A DNA stretch of 39,752 nt from Chara braunii (Eukaryota > Streptophyta > Charophyceae > Charales > Characeae): the NCBI GenBank assembly GCA_003427395.1, contig BFEA01000990.1, positions 150,203-189,954 on the forward strand, given 5' to 3'. The notes beneath the pieces are model-generated. The model was not told the DNA's origin, searched no databases, and saw only the letters and a program-made list of their open reading frames with translations. The position numbers and the translations under genes are program-made. Positions 11,079-20,492 of the stretch are shown piece by piece (positions within the stretch are counted from its first letter, which is position 1; the number at the start of each line of letters is the position of its first letter).

Positions 11079-12050
11079 CTAGTTCCTATTGATGCCTTGT
11101 GCCTCAACTTGCTCGGTTCCTTGTCCACCCTGTTCCTTGGCAGGCTTTCTAACCCCCAGGCCGAAGGTCTCGATTTCCCTCCTTTTCCTTGCAATTTCCT
11201 GTAGTTCCGCCTCACTGAAAAAATCCAACGGTGTGGCTTCCACCCCTGCCTTTGCGATTTCCCGGGTCTTGATGATACATTCGTGCTTGATCACATTGGT
11301 CCACTGCTGAAACCAATGACTGGGCGTAGGTCCAAACTCATCCTTCCATCTGAAGGCCTCTTCGCGCGGCTGATGCATCAGAGGCCGCCTCTCTTCCCTA
11401 GACCTCGAGATTTCATCTCTCTCATCCCCGCTGCTGATTCCTATGATTTATTGTACATCCTCCTCCTCGTCCTCCTCGTCCTCCGTCTGTATGGGGCTAT
11501 ACCCTCCCGTTAGGTTCTTTGGATCGTATGTATAAGGAATCTATGTCTTTGTCCCATACCCCTCACAACCGTCGTGGCCGCTTCGTCCTTCAAGCGGGCT
11601 TTCCCTTCTTTCCTCACCCTCCTCATGCTCGTCGCGCATGTCCTGCCTCCCCTCGCTTTCCCCATGCCAAGCCCCCCGTTGTTCGCCCCTGTTGGCTCCT
11701 TCCTCGTTACAGGCCTGAGCCTTATCTCCCATCTCTGCATTGTCCCCTTCTCCCACATTTGCCCTTTCCTTCTCGCCCTCACTCTCAGATGAGATTTATA
11801 TACCATCTCCCTCCCGGAGGGGCGAGGGTCTTCTACATACACACTTTTTTTCACCGTTGCCTACCACTGGCCCGGCTATGAGCCCTATGTACAACTTTCT
11901 CTTTACGGTCCTCCTCCCTCGACTCGGCCCCGCTTCTTCCCCTCCGGTAGGCCTGTTGACCGCCCCGCTGTCATTTTCGTTGCCGAATTCCATTTTTGCT
12001 CTTTCTTGCGCTTTTCTTCTAGGTCCTGTATAACAAAACAACACCCGCAA
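11079..12050 (-). pseudogene. Acidic/charged ORF downstream of pol, three in-frame stops
   Basis: One reading frame runs through about 320 codons broken only by stops at 11796-11798, 11541-11543 and 11448-11450, with no frameshift. A possible ATG is at 11993; upstream the frame begins without ATG. The middle is rich in Glu, Gly and Arg, followed by an acidic run (TEDEEDEEEDV). The C-terminal 100 residues are better conserved-looking: FGPTPSHWFQQW, then TPLDFFSEAELQEIARKRRE, and end near residue 320. It lies downstream of integrase in the same orientation, so it is probably a third ORF or a former C-terminal extension of pol in this gypsy family. I do not recognise a domain. Confidence 0.55.
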
Positions 12051-12307
12051 AACCCCTCATACACCCGTTTCCCCAGTCCGGTACGCAGTTCCCTTTTCCC
12101 AGAATGCCCCCAGTATCCTTCGCATCATGCTCCCATTGTATATTTCCCTCCCCTATGCAAATGCACCGTTTATGATGATCCCATTATTTCCCCGTCAAAA
12201 GCTATGATACAATGCCCCTGACAATCTTTCTCGTTGTCATCCAAACCCGTTACCGCAAACTCCCAAGTCATCCCGCTTTCCAACCTCAGTCGGTCCAAAC
12301 CATTGCC

Positions 12308-12790
12308 CTAGCCCCAAAAAATGATAGTCCCACGGACGCAGTCTGAGACAGAACCATAGTGTGGGCAAGGCCGCTGACAGTCCTTGGCTTGTAGCCCCTC
12401 AGTTTCCTTATCCTCGGCCTCCTGAAGCCATTGTTCCACTGGGTCCGGACTTAGAAACCTGACCAATCGTTGCCCTGGAAAGGGCCCTTTCAATCCAGTT
12501 TCATCCAAATCTTCCAGTTCGAAGGTGTTCAGTCTCACCCGCTTGGCGACCCGGTAGGGGCCTTTGAACCTCCTCCCCAACTGTCCAGACCAAGTACTTT
12601 CTAGTGCCGAGTTCCTTAGCAATACGGTCTCCCCCACCTGAAGTGGCTCCTTTCTGACATTCTTAACCTGATTCCACCTTGCTTTGTCCCTCATTCTATT
12701 GTCTAGTACCCTGTTGGCGATGTTTTTCATGACTTCTTCGTTCTTAAGGACTTGTTGACACCTTACGTCGATTAATTCTTCCGTGGTCAT
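12308..12790 (-). pseudogene. Gypsy integrase C-terminal region (fragment)
   Basis: This uninterrupted 160-codon fragment carries the integrase C-terminal DNA-binding fold of Ty3/gypsy pol: DKARWNQVKN, then LQVGETVLLRNSALES, GRRFKGPYRV and FPGQRLVRFLSPDP. The GPF/Y-like signature is 'RRFKGPYRVAKR'. It follows the integrase core (12943-13340) after a broken stretch of 150 bp that still shows GFPVEALIPTW in another frame. It is the C-terminal end of pol in a decayed copy. Confidence 0.85.
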
Positions 12791-12942
12791 TCGTGGATCA
12801 TCATCTTACCTGTTCCAGGTAGGTATCAAGGCTTCGACGGGAAAGCCGATCTCTCTTTTGTACCAAAGTTATGCTGGAATACATTGCGTTGTCCCTTAGG
12901 TGTCATGTTCTCTGAGAAGACAGTCTGCTTGAGATACCTAGG

Positions 12943-13345
12943 CTAGCTTCCCTGATGGTCCGTTGCGAGCTTCGCAATCGTGTTCTTTAAGGTTCGGTGC
13001 CCTCTTTTCACAGGTGCATTGGCCTCCGGGTGATACGGCTCGATGAGTTTAATCGGTACGCAAAGTCTTTTAAGCATTCCCAATACTTTTTGCTTCACAA
13101 ATTTTGTCTCATTCTCCGCTATAAACCTCCTTACGAAAGAATGCCTCAAGTAGAAGTCCTCTATCCAGTCCGCTACACTTCTCCCCGTCTTTTTCTTGAG
13201 AGCGATCGCCTCTACGAACCCACTTAAGTTGTCTCGCGCATCTAGAATATACCTGTACCCGTATGTTGATATAGGCATTGACCGCAAGGTCAAGGTGAAC
13301 CATATGTCTCGACCCTAACACCCGCGTAGGTCTATCCGGTACTGC
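12943..13345 (-). pseudogene. Gypsy integrase catalytic core, inactivated
   Basis: The reading ISTYGYRYILDARDNLSGFV, then KKTGRSVADWIEDFY, AENETKF, PYHPEANAPVKRGHRTLKN is a Ty3/gypsy integrase core. Family members normally have ADNGTEF and PVERGH here; in this copy the second catalytic Asp reads Glu (AEN) and the catalytic Glu reads Lys (PVK). A frameshift near 13280 separates the start (MVHLDLAV, with the first catalytic Asp) from the rest. Upstream it runs directly into RT palm sequence. The RT thumb/connection, RNase H and integrase zinc-finger regions are missing, which implies a deletion at about 13310-13345. Confidence 0.82.
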
Positions 13346-14200
13346 TATAATATTCTTTGGTCCACTAGCCGTGATGTTGTATACTAGGAATCGGCGGAGT
13401 AAGTCATTGATGTCTTGTAGATGGTCTCATACAAACCTTTGGATTCCTGGTTGGACTTCCGTCTCGTCCTTCTCATGCGCGCCTTTGATCGGATGGTCAT
13501 CGATGTAGGGCTCACACTTATCGGGGAACATGTCCCCGGCTACGGCGAGCATTCTTTGTTGCGCTTCGACTACTGCGTTCGTAAAGCCCATAGGGGTCAC
13601 CTGCATCTGCAACTAGCCTACGAGGGTGTGCATTGCGGTGTACGGCCTATCCCGGACATCCAATGGAAGTTGGTCGTACCCTGAGTACAGATCGATCAGG
13701 GAGTAAATGCTCCGACCGGTGTGCGATTATGCTAAAAAATCAGCCTGAGGTAGCGAGTCAGCATCGCGGATGGTTACCTCATTCAACTTCTGCAGATCCT
13801 GAATCCACTTTAGCGTCTTGTTGGGCTTCCGAAAGACGAACCACCGGTTTGCGTATGGCGACGTCGTAGGTTCTGCGACGAAGGAGTCCATCTTTGTTCG
13901 AAGAAGGTCTGTCACCTCCCCTGCTATCCCAAATTCATAGTCCGGACCCTTGTCATTCCAACACTCATATTGTACCGTGTGAATTCTGACCGGAGGAATC
14001 TGTTTCGCGTCCAGCCGCCCCTTTTGATGATCATTGAAGGCAAATGTCAGATGAAACTCCTGGCAGATCTTTTTGATCAGGCAGTTTTCTTCTTTCGTTA
14101 AGAATCCGTCTATTCCTATCTTCATTGTATCAGCTACCTCATCTGGTATCCGATGCCCTTCCGTCGCTCTCCTCTCTTAGATCACTCGAAGGACTTCCTT
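13346..14200 (-). pseudogene. Gypsy reverse transcriptase, fingers and palm, broken
   Basis: The 5' part (14125-13727) has the RT fingers: FVFRKPNKTLKWIQDLQKLN and an Ala-Asp-Ser-Leu-Pro segment. After a stop and frame changes the palm continues at 13612-13427 with MGFTNAVVEAQQRML and the YIDD catalytic box in KCEPYIDDHPIKG. Further reading gives DINDLLRRF and YNITASGPKNIIAVP, after which the sequence jumps into integrase. The YxDD aspartates are intact, but the reading frame is interrupted several times and about a third of pol is lost downstream. This is the replicative enzyme of the element; this copy cannot make it. Confidence 0.85.
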
Positions 14201-14703
14201 CTCCTTCTCCATAGCCTCTTCCTTTGATGTCTCTAGCAGGATTGAGACCGTTTTTGCTTTCTTTCCTACCGGCTTGTACTTTCGAACACTTTCTTCCGGG
14301 ATCTTTCTCCTAAAAAATGAACGGCCGGAATTGCCTTTGTTGCCTCTACGATTCGGGGTTAAATACTAACTAATTTCTCATTCAGACAATATCCCGTTTG
14401 CACCTCTCCTTCGAATTTGGCCAAGGCCGCCGAGTCCACTCCTACCTTGTGGTATCTGAGAGCCGTGATGAGCTGTAACAAATCGGGGATCTCGAGTGCG
14501 ACTTCAGCCACATCCATGCGTACTTCTTTCCGTCTGGGCAGGCTGGCACTGAGTTCGACTTCTGATTCCTTTTCTGCTACCATAACACCCAAGATTTCGT
14601 CCTCCTGCCTCCTCTTCTTCCGGGGCAGGCCCATCTTGATCCATTCCTTCTTGTTGAATGCCTCCTCAATCATAATTTCTACCCTTTCTCTCATGCCCTC
14701 CAT
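14201..14703 (-). pseudogene. Pol linker between protease and RT
   Basis: A charged segment links protease to RT. The ORF 14703-14359 is Lys/Glu-rich (MGLPRKKRRQEDE) and ends with an ALAKFEGEVQTGYCLNEK stretch. A second frame covers about 14300-14126 with KKAKTVSILLETSKEEAMEK and a stop near 14176 before the RT fingers. I recognise no domain. Its place and orientation make it part of the pol polyprotein. Confidence 0.6.
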
Positions 14704-14748
14704 TCGCGAGAAAGCCCCTTTTCATGCGCTATCTTCGAACGACGGTGA

Positions 14749-15150
14749 CTATGTTGCCAACTTTCCCTTCTGAGGGTCTCCTCCCGTCCCGAGGAGTTGG
14801 AGGAGTTCACCCCGGCCGGTCACTGGGTCCTCTATATCTACTATGTACGTGCCATCATGCAAGTGCATGCCTATCATTTTTACGTTTGCGCACCACAATC
14901 TCCGGAGGATTATATCGTGATCCATTTCCTCCATTACTGTCATCCGTTGGAACGACCAGATCGACTCCCTGACTCCTGCCTTGACTGCGCATTTCGTGAC
15001 ATACCCTGCGAACGGGATTTTCCCACCGGCTCCCCAGATGCTCCCTGTTACCTCCTTATTTACCGTACAGCCCGTGATCGTTGCGAAATCCCTCCTTATG
15101 AGAGAGATTTTTGCTCCCCCGTCTACTACTTCGTTGGTATGATTAGTCAT
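14749..15150 (-). pseudogene. Gypsy aspartic protease domain
   Basis: The segment begins EVVDGGAKISLIRRDFATI, the position of the D-S/T-G active site of retroviral-type proteases, here Asp-Gly-Gly. A hydrophobic strand follows, then MDHDIILRRLWC, matching the conserved second half (ILG-like) of the domain. It is in the same frame as the upstream zinc-knuckle ORF and is separated from it only by the stop at 15154-15156, so gag-pro-pol was probably continuous. It would process the polyprotein. Middle Gly instead of Ser/Thr may be a family variant or a mutation. Confidence 0.75.
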
Positions 15151-15153
15151 GAT

Positions 15154-16080
15154 CTAGATTTTTAACTTTCCTACGGGTAGCGCATGAAAGCTGAGCTTTG
15201 TTCCGGGAGGTGCCCTCATGACCTCGCCACCTTCTCTGTCTGGCAGGCTCAAGCGGATGTCCGCAAAGACTTTCTCAAGATCCTCTAAGTCCCCGCGACT
15301 CCTCTGAAGGTTAGCGACTTCTTGTTGAGTTTCCTCCTCCCTTTCCTCTTCCGGTGATTTGGGGTTTTCATTTATCTCTACTTGCCGCCGAGTCAACAAT
15401 TGTTTAAGCTCTTTGAGAAACCTAGGGCTGGCCTTCAGCATGGTCTGAAATGAGACCGACACCATGGTTCCCAGTGATTTACTAAGGGTGTCATCGATTT
15501 CAGGCATGGTTAAGATCGGGATTTGGTATTTAAACTTCTTTTTAGCGGCGGTAACTTTGTCTGTGGGCTCCTCTTCCCTAGTCTTCCCATAGATTTTCTC
15601 TGGTTCCCTGGCCTCAGACTCTGCCTGGGGTACGGAACTTCCAGCAACCTCCTCCATCACGGCGTCACGAATAGTCCTTCTCCCAGCCGTCCCTACCCGA
15701 GTAGTCACGTTCACCCTATCACGTCCGTCGTTTTCCAAAATGAAGTTGACCTGCAGCCCGCGGCCTCGAAGTTGATCCCAGATGATTTCCACCACCGGCT
15801 CAGCTTCTACTGCCGCTATCTCTAACCCATTGAGCATGATAATAGCTCGTCGCATCCCCCCTGGCGAGTTCCAATTCACCCGTTCTCCCTGCGATCCGAA
15901 TATCTCTCCCTTTAACGACCTGGTACATCTTCTTTTTAGTATATCATGGTTGAGCTTTGGACATGCGCGCACATAATGTCCCATCGAGGTGCAGTACTTG
16001 CATTGCTCATTAGCGGGGTCTCTCCGTCCGAATCCTCGGTTGGCTATTCCTGGTGGAACTACGGCTTCGTGGGGAGGGAG
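15154..16080 (-). pseudogene. Gag zinc knuckle and Gag-Pol spacer
   Basis: The open frame runs from about 16080 to the stop at 15154-15156. Near its start is CKYCTSMGHYVRAC, a perfect CX2CX4HX4C nucleocapsid zinc knuckle (about 16000-15960). The following 270 codons are charged and low in recognisable motifs (SFQTMLKASPRFLKELKQLL, then Glu-rich). A one-base frameshift in the C-run near 16070-16080 cuts it from the gag frame. The knuckle would bind element RNA during packaging. Confidence 0.8.
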
Positions 16081-17263
16081 GGCGCCTGCATAACAAGCAG
16101 CGCGTTCTCCACTTTTTCGATCTTATTGTCGACTTCGTGCACCCGTTCGTGTAGACTCTCAATCCCCCTTTCAAGTTTTACCTTGTCGCATGTCCTACTG
16201 GTCAGATCTATAACTTCCCCTTCTTTGAGCAAGGCTAATGTCCCGGTCACTAAAGTCTTTTCGGCCAGATCTGTTACCGTACTGAAATCAACATCCCTGG
16301 TGTTTACGGACTTGCTCGTTTGTTGGTAAGCCGACAGGATCTTGTCTTTGTCGAATTCGGAGAACTGCCTTAGGAAGTACTTACTCATTATCCGGTCCGT
16401 GACCCCGGGAATCCTTAACGCTACCAGGGTAAATTCCAGTAGGAAGTCATTGTACGTTGCGAAGTTCTTCCTTTGAACTGCCGCTAAGTTGGCCTCCATT
16501 GCCATCTTCTCCGCCGCTAGGTATTTCCTCATCATCACATCCCGGGTCTCCTTCCAAGACCGGCTCGCGGCTACAATGATCATTATATCACGCCCTAGGC
16601 TCAATGACACATGCTGTCCTAGGTGGTCTATCTTTTCTTCTTCGGTCCATTTCAACAACGCGGCCAGGTTCTTGTAATCTATCAGGAATTCTGTGATGTT
16701 CGCCCCGTCAAACGTCAACTTTTTCTTAGCGTCCGCTAGGTAGCCTTGGTTTTTGTTAAGTGATCGCGCGAGGGACGATACTATCTTCCTAAGGCCGCCT
16801 TCAGAGCTACTGGCCTCGCCCGCCATACTGGTATCTGGCCCTTCCTTGCCGACCTTTTGTCCCTCCCTAGTCTTTGCAGTTGCGGGTCGAACCATCCCAA
16901 CACCCTTTCCCTAAGGCTGCAGAGTCTTTCACATCCTCGCGTTACTGTTGGCGTGGTCGGCAGACGGCTAGCCCTACTATCTATGGCTGGTGGGTTCGTA
17001 GCTCTCTCTGTCTCCATCCCTGGAGAGTGCTCTCTCTCTTTCCTTCTTTTGCTCGGTGTTCCCCCACGGTCACTGCCCTTATCTCCTTGCCCAATTCCGC
17101 CTCGGCCGGTCCTCCGTTCGTCCCGTGGTTCTTCCTGCAGAGGACCTTCTTCGTTCCCAGTCATCATTTCCTCGATCAATCTTGCCTTACTCCGCGGTCC
17201 TTTTTTCTATCTCTGCTAGTTTGCCACTGGCATCCGTTTACCCGTCTCATCCTCCGTTGCCAT
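16059..17263 (-). pseudogene. Gypsy Gag (capsid) protein, frameshifted
   Basis: A plausible start ATG is at 17261-17263. The N-terminal frame has two early TAGs, then a charged low-complexity region to about 16900. The frame then shifts into 16895-16059, an uninterrupted 278 codons with the capsid-like core: KKLTFDGANITEFLIDYKNL, LLKWTEEEKIDHLG, SWKETRDVMMRKYL, NDFLLEFTLVALRIPGV and SKYFLRQFSEFDKDKIL. It ends with a helical, coiled-coil-like stretch (SLHERVHEVDNKIEKVENAL). The layout matches retrotransposon Gag. A frameshift at the 3' end separates it from its zinc knuckle. Confidence 0.82.
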
Positions 17264-17712
17264 TTTGCCTAATTTTGCATAAACCAAAGGATTCCCCAAA
17301 ACACACGCGACGCAAGGCATTTAGGCCCCCTAGGTTCCGGCTTCGTTGGCGTATCTTTATTCGGGAAATAGCCTTCTCCCTATTTCCGTTTCCTGATTGC
17401 TTCCCTAAGGAGTCACGACTGACCTTGCTGCCCTGCCGAGCGAAGGGCGTGATTTAGTTTCCTTTATCACAGGCTCGTTTAGAGCGCCCTTGTCCCATCG
17501 GGCCGGTGCGTAGGAGTCCGGGTTCGACATTCTGCTAGGGAAAGTTTTCCGGACAGTATTCCCTTTTCCGACCTTCAGGGTCATGGCAACCGTTAGGAGT
17601 GTATCCTCCTTTCTTTGTTTTCTAGCGGGCTTTGATCGTCCGGGTCCGAGATCCTTCCTTATTTCCTTCGGCGGGCTTATACTTAATTTGCCCCATTGGC
17701 CGCCCCGGGATG
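17264..17712. other. 449-bp gap between accessory ORFs and gag
   Basis: I see no gene, repeat or hairpin that I can support here. It separates the end of Y2 (17713) from the likely gag start. It may hold splice or start signals for gag, but nothing decisive is visible. Confidence 0.5.
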
Positions 17713-18594
17713 CTAGTCCCGTTCTCGCCCTCGTGGCCCTTCCGGTTCGGTAGACTCCTCGAATAGTTGAGATACCCCTGCTAGATTACTCTCTCCTATC
17801 TCGATTTCTCTTAGGATTATGTGTTTGTATTCCGCCCAGGTTAGCCGTGGCAACCCAAATATCAGAATATGGATGACTTCCAGTAACTCGTGGGCCCTGT
17901 TTCCCCAGAAAGACCCATGTTCCACAGAAACATCGTAGAACATCCCGATGGTTTGAAAGGGGAAGTGGTCTACCCAGACTATTGCCGAGTCCACCAGTTC
18001 CAGTGCCCTCGCGAGGCTCCCGAAGATGAGGTTTATCATAAATCGGGGGACCCGGCACCTCTGCGGCGTGGTTGGTGCCCTGAATTCCCTCCAACCTCCC
18101 ATTTCCACCCTGGTAAGTAAATCCACGTTTCTTCTACCCCTGACCGATTGTCCTATCCGCGTCAATACTCGGGCCGCCCTCCGAAAGACCGGAGCCAGCT
18201 CGTGGCCTTGCGTTATTCCTATCCCCAACAAGTGTCAGCCAACCTCGGGTAGGTATAGGACCCCGGTTATCTCCAAATTGGAAAACAGGTCATCCCCAGG
18301 CCCCCGGTTGAGTCTCATCCCTGTCCACCGACATTCCACCAACATAAAGGCGCTATCTCTCCCTAGAGTCACAGCCCGCCATTCCGTGTCGAACCCCTGA
18401 AAGTTGGAATTTGACGGGAGGGATACTTCCCATCGCCCGCCGTTGTTCCAGGGCGGTCCGGGGTACCGGGGCTGGCGTTCCATTCGTAACGTCTTGTTGC
18501 CATTGTTGCCTTGGTGATTTTTTGCATAGTCCACATAGAACGGGTTACAACCAATCCTCAGTAAACGTCCACCTACTGCCCCCTTACCCTTCAT
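17713..18594 (-). pseudogene. Accessory ORF Y2, unrecognised family
   Basis: From the ATG at 18592-18594 one frame runs about 293 codons with a single internal TGA (18235-18237). The N-terminal half has GGRWEVSLP, a DSAFMLVECRW strand and GVLYLPEVG. The C-terminal half has RVEMGGWREFRAP, RVPRFMINLIFG, FYDVSVEHGSFWGNRAHELL and WAEYKHIILREIEIGE ending in LFEE. Each block has a counterpart in the three ORFs that follow on the map, best in Y1. It starts 27 nt after the stop of X2 and in the same frame. Function is unknown. The alternating hydrophobic strands and absence of a signal peptide or membrane segment suggest a soluble protein. Confidence 0.65.
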
Positions 18595-18621
18595 GTTTTC
18601 ATTCTTCCTCTCTCGTCCCAG

Positions 18622-19386
18622 CTATCCCTCCATATCCCCGGGAGCAGCAACTTCCTCTGGCTGCTCGTACAGCCAGTAAACGTCATCCATGTAGGTCGTG
18701 CCCCGACCTACTTCCCGTCGGATGACTCTCCACATGGCTTCATCACTTATTTGCGAAACTCCTGGCCTAGTATTTATTGCTGCTCGTAGTATGCAAAGCA
18801 CATCGTGCCCCTGTTCGTCTCCAAAAGGCCCCATCTATAGGAAGGTCCGGTAGTATTGTTGATACATTAACGCTTCGTCAAAATCTAGCCCAGTTATGGT
18901 AGCTACCGCCTGCTCCACTCGCTCTACACCTCTCATTCGTCTTAGTAGAAAGGGTGGTAGACTCATTCGTACGACCTCATTTGGCAACTCAAAGACCCCT
19001 GCTGTGGCGACTTCTACCTCAGTCGTCATGTCATCTCGTCCCATGGTTATTTGCCATGCTCCTTCGAACATTCGCACAGGGTCATCCCCGGAAGCCAAGA
19101 CAATCCCAAAGTTCCGCCATCCTTCTTCTGACAGGTGTAAGGATCCTGTCGCATGCGCTCGCCCTGGGAGGTTCAAATTTATGCCCCCGAACTCTCCTCT
19201 CGCACGCCACTCCAGTTCTACTACTAGGTACACCGTGTCTTCCACCAATTCTACCCCTACCTAGTCCATTATTGGGTAAATTACCACGTTTCTTGCTGGC
19301 AGGCTTATTTCGACCCTGCCCCCTGATGCTCTTGGTGGTAGGATCCCGCGAGGCCTATCCTCCCAGAATGTCATTCGCCGATCCAT
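18622..19386 (-). pseudogene. Accessory ORF X2, unrecognised family
   Basis: ATG at 19384-19386, stop TAG at 18622-18624. One frame of 254 codons is interrupted by TAG at 19261-19263 and 18835-18837. Visible blocks are GGRVEISLP, VYLVVELEW, SLHLSEEGW, RMSLPPFLLRRMRGVERVEQ, then MGPFGDE and AMWRVIRREVGRGTTYMDDV ending WLYE. The LPPFL motif matches X1 rather than the Y copies, and the GPF-G and W..I.RE blocks are shared by all four. The second TAG falls where the others have a Glu/Lys codon. Downstream, 27 nt separate it from Y2. Function unknown. Confidence 0.65.
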
Positions 19387-19684
19387 CTTGCAATGTCTCC
19401 TTTCCTGCTTCTTTAGTCCGATTGCTGCACCCGCCGAGATTCCATGTCTTTCGTGCTTAAGTCTTTCAACATTCTCTACCTATCGTACACTGCTTCTTGC
19501 TGCTATCCCTGCCCCATACACGTACAAATCTTCTTCGCCTTTTGGTGTTGCTACCTCGCCTTGTTTCGACCCCCTTGCATCCCCTGCTAACTAATGTACA
19601 CGCCCCCTTTTCTTATGCTACATCCTAATTCATATGCACCCTCCATACTTCGACCTCCCTGCGGTGTTTGATTTTCGGGTTCCT
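19387..19684. other. 298-bp spacer between the two X-Y modules
   Basis: No ORF or repeat recognised. It separates the stop of Y1 from the ATG of X2 and contrasts with the 27-nt spacers inside each module. Confidence 0.55.
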
Positions 19685-20465
19685 TTAATCGAACCACAGT
19701 ACCTCAAACAGCGTAAGGACATCGTCCACGTAGGATGGCGCGGCCGCCGCCTCCCGGCTAACTATGGCGTCCCAAGCCTCCGCGTCTACCTCTAGGCGGT
19801 CGTACTTACCTATTATCAGGACGGTGATGACTTCACTGGTTTTATCACCGTAGAAGGGTCCATATTTTAAGGAGATCCTATAAAATTCCTCATTCAGCCA
19901 GGCACATTCTATGTGTACTTCCCTCATGGAGTTGGCCACGTCTGCTATGTGCTTGAAACCCCCGAACCACTCGGCCACGAACTCGGGCACCCACGCTGTT
20001 GTGCGCAGGCCGGGAGGCTTGAGTTCCTTCCATTCTCCAATCACAACTCTGCTACAAACTTTGTCCAATCCCTCGTTGGCGAACCTTTTCCTTTTGGGTT
20101 CGTCCCTCCGCATCCCCTAGAAGCCACATTGGATCTTGTCTCATTGCTAACATAGTGCAAAATAGGTGTCACCCGTCTTCGGAAAGGACAATCGTCCCGA
20201 CTGATTCCACTTTGTCTTCTGCTCTATCGTCCCAACCTTCCTCTTCCGTTAATGGGTTCCAAGTCCGTTATATCCATACATATGATAATTCCCGGGCAAC
20301 CTCAAACCCGACCCAGTCGCATGCGGTCCCCCTCCACTCGTTTTCTGCTGGTATAGAAATTTTTATTCCTCCTCTAAGTCGCCTTGGTTCCCATCCCTCG
20401 AAGGTGTATTCCATCATCATTTCCTCTCTATTCATCTTTCCCCTTCCTGCACAATACCAGGCCAT
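19685..20465 (-). pseudogene. Accessory ORF Y1, unrecognised family, stops and frameshift
   Basis: ATG at 20463-20465. The N-terminal frame has GGIKISIPAENEW and TIVLSEDG and contains TAA at 20268-20270 and TGA at 20169-20171. A frameshift between about 20170 and 20113 leads into an open 142-codon frame with VVIGEWKELKPP, WVPEFVAEWFGG, EFYRISLKYGPFYGDKTSEV and AWDAIVSREAAAAPSYVDDV, ending LFEVLWFD. These blocks line up with Y2 (G-W-x-E, VP-x-F, GxFxG, W..I..RE, LFE). The TGA sits in the same codon position as the internal TGA of Y2. Function unknown. Confidence 0.62.
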
Positions 20466-20492
20466 CCGTTTCCCCCAGGTCAGTCACCCTCC

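Noticed and set aside
12001-12050. Possible intron acceptor (TTGTTTTGTTATACAG on the minus strand) before the acidic ORF
   Set aside because: Looks plausible but no donor could be identified and decay of the copy prevents a test by eye.
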